A stretch of 10,085 nucleotides of DNA from DATCJU01 sp036562635 (GTDB lineage: Bacteria; Actinomycetota; Actinomycetes; Mycobacteriales; Pseudonocardiaceae): NCBI GenBank assembly GCA_036562635.1, contig DATCJU010000102.1, forward strand, positions 1 to 10,085, in the 5' to 3' direction. Positions 7,921 through 10,085 of this stretch are shown in pieces. A model generated the notes under the pieces. It made no database searches. It saw only the letters and a program-made list of their open reading frames with translations, and had not been told where the DNA came from. A program made the translations under genes and the position numbers. Each line of letters opens with the position of its first letter. Positions within the stretch are counted from its first letter, which is position 1.

Positions 7921-8672
7921 TCGAGGAGATCCTGCCGCCCGACGTGGTTGCGGTCGAGGCGCTGAACGACCCGGTGGACGCGGTGTTGTTTCCCGAGGAG
8001 GAGGCGGTGATCGCCGCGGCGGTGGACAAGCGGCGACGCGAGTTCACCACCGTGCGGCACTGCGCTCGGCTCGCCCTGGCCGAGCTGGGTCTTCCTCCGG
8101 TGCCGATCCTGCCCGGACCGGACCGGGCGCCCCGCTGGCCCGCGGGCGTGGTGGGAAGCCTGACCCACTGCGCGGGATACCGCGCCGCCGCGGTGGCCCG
8201 CTCCGGTGACGTGGTGACGATCGGCATCGACGCGGAACCGCACGCGGCCCTGCCGGACGGGGTGCTCGACCTCGTGTCGTTGCCGGCCGAACGGGATCGG
8301 CTCGCCGAGCTGGGCCGCGCCGCGAGAACCGTGCACTGGGACCGGCTGCTGTTCAGCGCGAAGGAGAGCGTCTACAAGGCCTGGTTCCCGCTGGCCGGGC
8401 GTTGGCTCGGTTTCGAGGACGCCGAGATCACCATCGATCCGGACACCGGCGGCTTCCGGGCTCGGCTCCTGGTGCCCGGACCGGTGTACCACGGCCGGGA
8501 ACTGACCGGGTTCACCGGCCGGTGGTCGGTCTCCGGCGGGCTGGTGCTCACCGCGATCGCCCTGCTCCCCACGGAGCCGGTGGGCGACCCGGCGGAGCCG
8601 ACCGGGGACTCCGCACTCGTGTCCGGTTCGGATCGTCGAGCCGGCGGCGCCGTCCCGCCCGGGTGCCCGTAG
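7917..8672 (+). CDS. pptT: 4'-phosphopantetheinyl transferase, PptT/Sfp type
   Basis: This 251-residue enzyme transfers phosphopantetheine from coenzyme A to a serine of acyl and peptidyl carrier proteins, activating fatty-acid, polyketide and nonribosomal peptide synthases. Seen motifs: KRRREFTTVRHCAR (38–51), SLTHCAGYR (81–89), the Mg2+ site GIDAEPH (D105, E107), and FSAKESVYKAW (146–156, with E150 and K154). These match PptT closely, including WFPL after the last motif and a final VLTAI strand near residue 217. About 30 Pro/Gly/Ser-rich residues follow, an extension beyond the usual end of the family. GTG 7917 overlaps the TGA of the upstream gene (GTGA 7917–7920), and GGAGG (7908–7912) is its ribosome binding site, so the two are translationally coupled. 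The product is likely a broad-specificity activator of secondary-metabolite synthases. Confidence 0.94.
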   Translation: MIEEILPPDVVAVEALNDPVDAVLFPEEEAVIAAAVDKRRREFTTVRHCARLALAELGLPPVPILPGPDRAPRWPAGVVGSLTHCAGYRAAAVARSGDVVTIGIDAEPHAALPDGVLDLVSLPAERDRLAELGRAARTVHWDRLLFSAKESVYKAWFPLAGRWLGFEDAEITIDPDTGGFRARLLVPGPVYHGRELTGFTGRWSVSGGLVLTAIALLPTEPVGDPAEPTGDSALVSGSDRRAGGAVPPGCP

Positions 8673-8752
8673 GCCCCGTCTGTGCACGTCCCGACCGGCC
8701 GGACAGCGACACCGACGTCCGTCGCCGGTTCCGCCCCGCCACCCTGCGGGCG

Positions 8753-9655
8753 TCACCCCGGTGAGGGCCGCTCCGGCCCCACCCTGGTGCCTGCGACCCC
8801 GTCCGGGAGCGGCTGGTCCGCCAGCACCCGCTGGTACGCCCGGCGCCGGGCCCATTCGACCAGCCGTGGGGCGTTCGGGGCAAGCACCGCGTCCAGGAGC
8901 CGGTTGATCGGAGGTACGGATCCCAGACGGAGCAACCCGGCCGGCCGGGGTACGGCGACCGCCCGAGCCCGTCGACCGGTCAGGCAGCGCTCCACCTGGG
9001 CCGCCACCCGGTCCGGCGAGATCCCCGGCGACAGCCGGCGAGCACCCTCCTTCTCGTCGGGTACCCGGCGCCCGAACGCCCGGACCAACCACTCGGTGCG
9101 GACGAGTGCGGGGGAGACGCAGTGAATACGGACACCCCGTGGGGTCTCCCGGCGCAACGCCGCGACCAGCCCGTTCACCCCGGCCTTCGTCGCCGAGTAC
9201 AGCGCCATCGGAGGAGTGGGCACGAACCCTCCGACGGAGGAGATCATGACGATGTCCCCGTGCCCTGCGGCGAGCATGTGCGGCAGCACGCGGCGGGTCA
9301 GGTCGGCCACCGCGGTGAAGTTGGTGTCGACCAACCGCTGCAGGTCCTCCTCACCCATCTCCGCCAGGAGGCCGATCCAGCCCAGTCCCGCGTTGTTGAC
9401 CAGGGCGTCGATCCGCCCGTGACGGTCCAGCACCTCGGCGATCAGGTGGGCACGGTCCGCCGCCGAGGCGAGGTCCGCCGGGACCGCCATCACCCCACCG
9501 AGTCGGAGGGTGGTGTCCCGCAACCGTTCCCGGTCGCGGCCGCAGATGACCACCCTGGCGCCACGGGCGGCCAGCCGGGTGGTGACGGCCCGGCCGATCC
9601 CGGCGGCACCTCCGGTGACGAGGACCACTCGCCCGTCGAGGGTGCGGGAAGGCAC
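8753..9655 (-). CDS. Short-chain dehydrogenase/reductase (SDR, classical type)
   Basis: This is a 300-residue Rossmann-fold oxidoreductase. The coenzyme loop TGGAAGIG is at 14–21, R40 follows the second strand (CGRD), which favours NADP(H), D61 precedes the third motif, NNAG is at 87–90, and the catalytic tetrad is N112, S140, Y153 (YSATK) and K157. The C-terminal ~70 residues exceed a minimal classical SDR; they are Arg/Pro-rich and may form the substrate lid. The substrate cannot be named. The start is GTG 9655, four residues before the DGRVVLVTG core. No strong ribosome binding site is visible ahead of it, so a leaderless or weakly translated message is possible. Its stop lies 80 bp from the convergent pptT stop. 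Only weak hairpins were seen in that 80-bp gap. Confidence 0.92.
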   Translation of the reverse strand: MPSRTLDGRVVLVTGGAAGIGRAVTTRLAARGARVVICGRDRERLRDTTLRLGGVMAVPADLASAADRAHLIAEVLDRHGRIDALVNNAGLGWIGLLAEMGEEDLQRLVDTNFTAVADLTRRVLPHMLAAGHGDIVMISSVGGFVPTPPMALYSATKAGVNGLVAALRRETPRGVRIHCVSPALVRTEWLVRAFGRRVPDEKEGARRLSPGISPDRVAAQVERCLTGRRARAVAVPRPAGLLRLGSVPPINRLLDAVLAPNAPRLVEWARRRAYQRVLADQPLPDGVAGTRVGPERPSPG

Positions 9656-9711
9656 GCAGACCGGTTACCCGGGATCGGCGGGGTTCACCGATCCTGTACC
9701 CCTGCCTTCGT

Positions 9712-9726
9712 CCGAAAGGGTTTCGG
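9712..9726. other. Small hairpin upstream of the SDR gene
   Basis: CCGAAA (9712–9717) and TTTCGG (9721–9726) form a 6-bp stem around GGG, about 57 bp ahead of the SDR start. It might be a small operator or a leader hairpin. No firm promoter was found in 9656–9790. Confidence 0.25.
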
Positions 9727-9790
9727 CCGGGGCGGCCGGTCGGTCACCGAGCCCCGACGCGCCGCGTCGACGGCGGCGCCCGGCACACGA

Positions 9791-9828
9791 CGGTGGCGTG
9801 CCCGGACCCCGTCCCGGACATGCCACCG
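9791..9828 (-). terminator. Hairpin terminator candidate after the enolase-superfamily gene
   Basis: A 7-bp perfect stem (9791–9797 with 9822–9828) extends by three more pairs including one G·T, then a C×A mismatch and four further pairs (9802–9805 with 9814–9817), closing an 8-base loop. It lies about 31 bp past the stop of the minus-strand gene at 9860. No T run follows, so termination is plausible rather than certain. Confidence 0.5.
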
Positions 9829-9859
9829 CTGCGTCCCCCGGTGCGCCCCGGTCCTCCCG

Positions 9860-10085
9860 TCAGGAGGTGCCGCGCTCCGCCTCACGGCGCTGCCAGCCCT
9901 CGGCGAAGAGGTTGAAGTTCACGTTGCGCCTCGGGTGCTCGGCCACGGCGTCCAGGTCGAGTTCGACCCCGAGGCCGGGGCCGGACGGCAGGGCGAAGTA
10001 GCCGTCCACCACCTCGGGGTTACCGGGCGCCACCTGCTTGACGTAGGAGTCGGCGAAGTCGTTGAAGTGCTCCTGGATCTTGAAG
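9860..10085 (-). CDS. Enolase-superfamily (mandelate racemase/muconate lactonizing type) enzyme, C-terminal end only
   Basis: Seventy-four C-terminal residues are readable on the minus strand from 10084 to the TGA at 9862–9860; the rest lies beyond the window. The pieces EHFNDFAD, PGLGVELDLDAVAEHP and NFNLFAEGWQRR match the end of sugar-acid dehydratase-like members of the mandelate racemase/muconate lactonizing enzyme family, in which this segment returns to cap the barrel. The catalytic Lys, Asp, Glu and His residues are upstream and cannot be checked, so the substrate is unknown; an acid-sugar dehydratase such as a galactonate or mannonate type is the likeliest class. The SDR gene follows on the same strand after 204 bp and a hairpin, so co-transcription is doubtful. 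Confidence 0.8.
   Translation of the reverse strand, partial: FKIQEHFNDFADSYVKQVAPGNPEVVDGYFALPSGPGLGVELDLDAVAEHPRRNVNFNLFAEGWQRREAERGTS

Noticed and set aside
7860..9092. A 410-codon minus-strand frame spanning pptT and the SDR end
   Set aside because: It overlaps two genes with clear catalytic motifs in other frames and is Arg/Gly/Pro-rich without a domain.

Overview
The window is high-GC DNA with GC-rich codon third positions, many GTG-type starts and strong purine-rich ribosome binding sites. It also carries a PptH–PptT-type gene pair. Together these point to an actinomycete, most likely Pseudonocardiales or a relative; the genus cannot be read from this sequence. No rRNA, tRNA, insertion sequence or CRISPR array was seen.

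The left half (1–4830) is a copper-homeostasis island. On the + strand are the end of a CsoR-type copper-sensing repressor (1–138) and a CopZ-type copper chaperone (192–401). They converge, across a 17-bp bidirectional-looking terminator (423–460), on a minus-strand group. Read in transcription order, that group is a DUF4396 membrane protein (4785→4264), a membrane-anchored periplasmic-type protein with a duplicated HxH domain and a His-rich tail (4001→3015), and a CopA-type Cu(I) P1B-ATPase (2963→585). Three inverted repeats sharing the 15-bp form TACCC-N5-GGGTA (4045–4059, 4179–4193, 4813–4827) lie only in the noncoding DNA upstream of these minus-strand genes. They resemble known CsoR operators and tie DUF4396 to the copper regulon. 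The inferred logic is that CsoR releases DNA when it binds Cu(I); CopZ passes Cu(I) to CopA for export; the HxH protein handles copper outside the membrane; and DUF4396 adds an uncharacterised membrane function.

The middle (4893–6862) holds a Nudix hydrolase (−) and a divergent AGE-family sugar epimerase/isomerase (+), probably of the mannose isomerase group. They share a 167-bp intergenic region.

The right half (7060–8672) holds a translationally coupled pair. A calcineurin-like phosphoesterase matching PptH overlaps by 4 bp a Sfp/PptT-type 4'-phosphopantetheinyl transferase. The first probably removes, and the second adds, the phosphopantetheine arm of carrier proteins. A short-chain dehydrogenase (−, 9655→8753) converges on this pair. 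The window closes with the C-terminal end of an enolase-superfamily (mandelate racemase/muconate lactonizing type) enzyme on the minus strand. No gene-free stretch exceeds 300 bp; the larger gaps (4002–4263, 6863–7059, 9656–9859) contain the operators, palindromes and hairpins listed.
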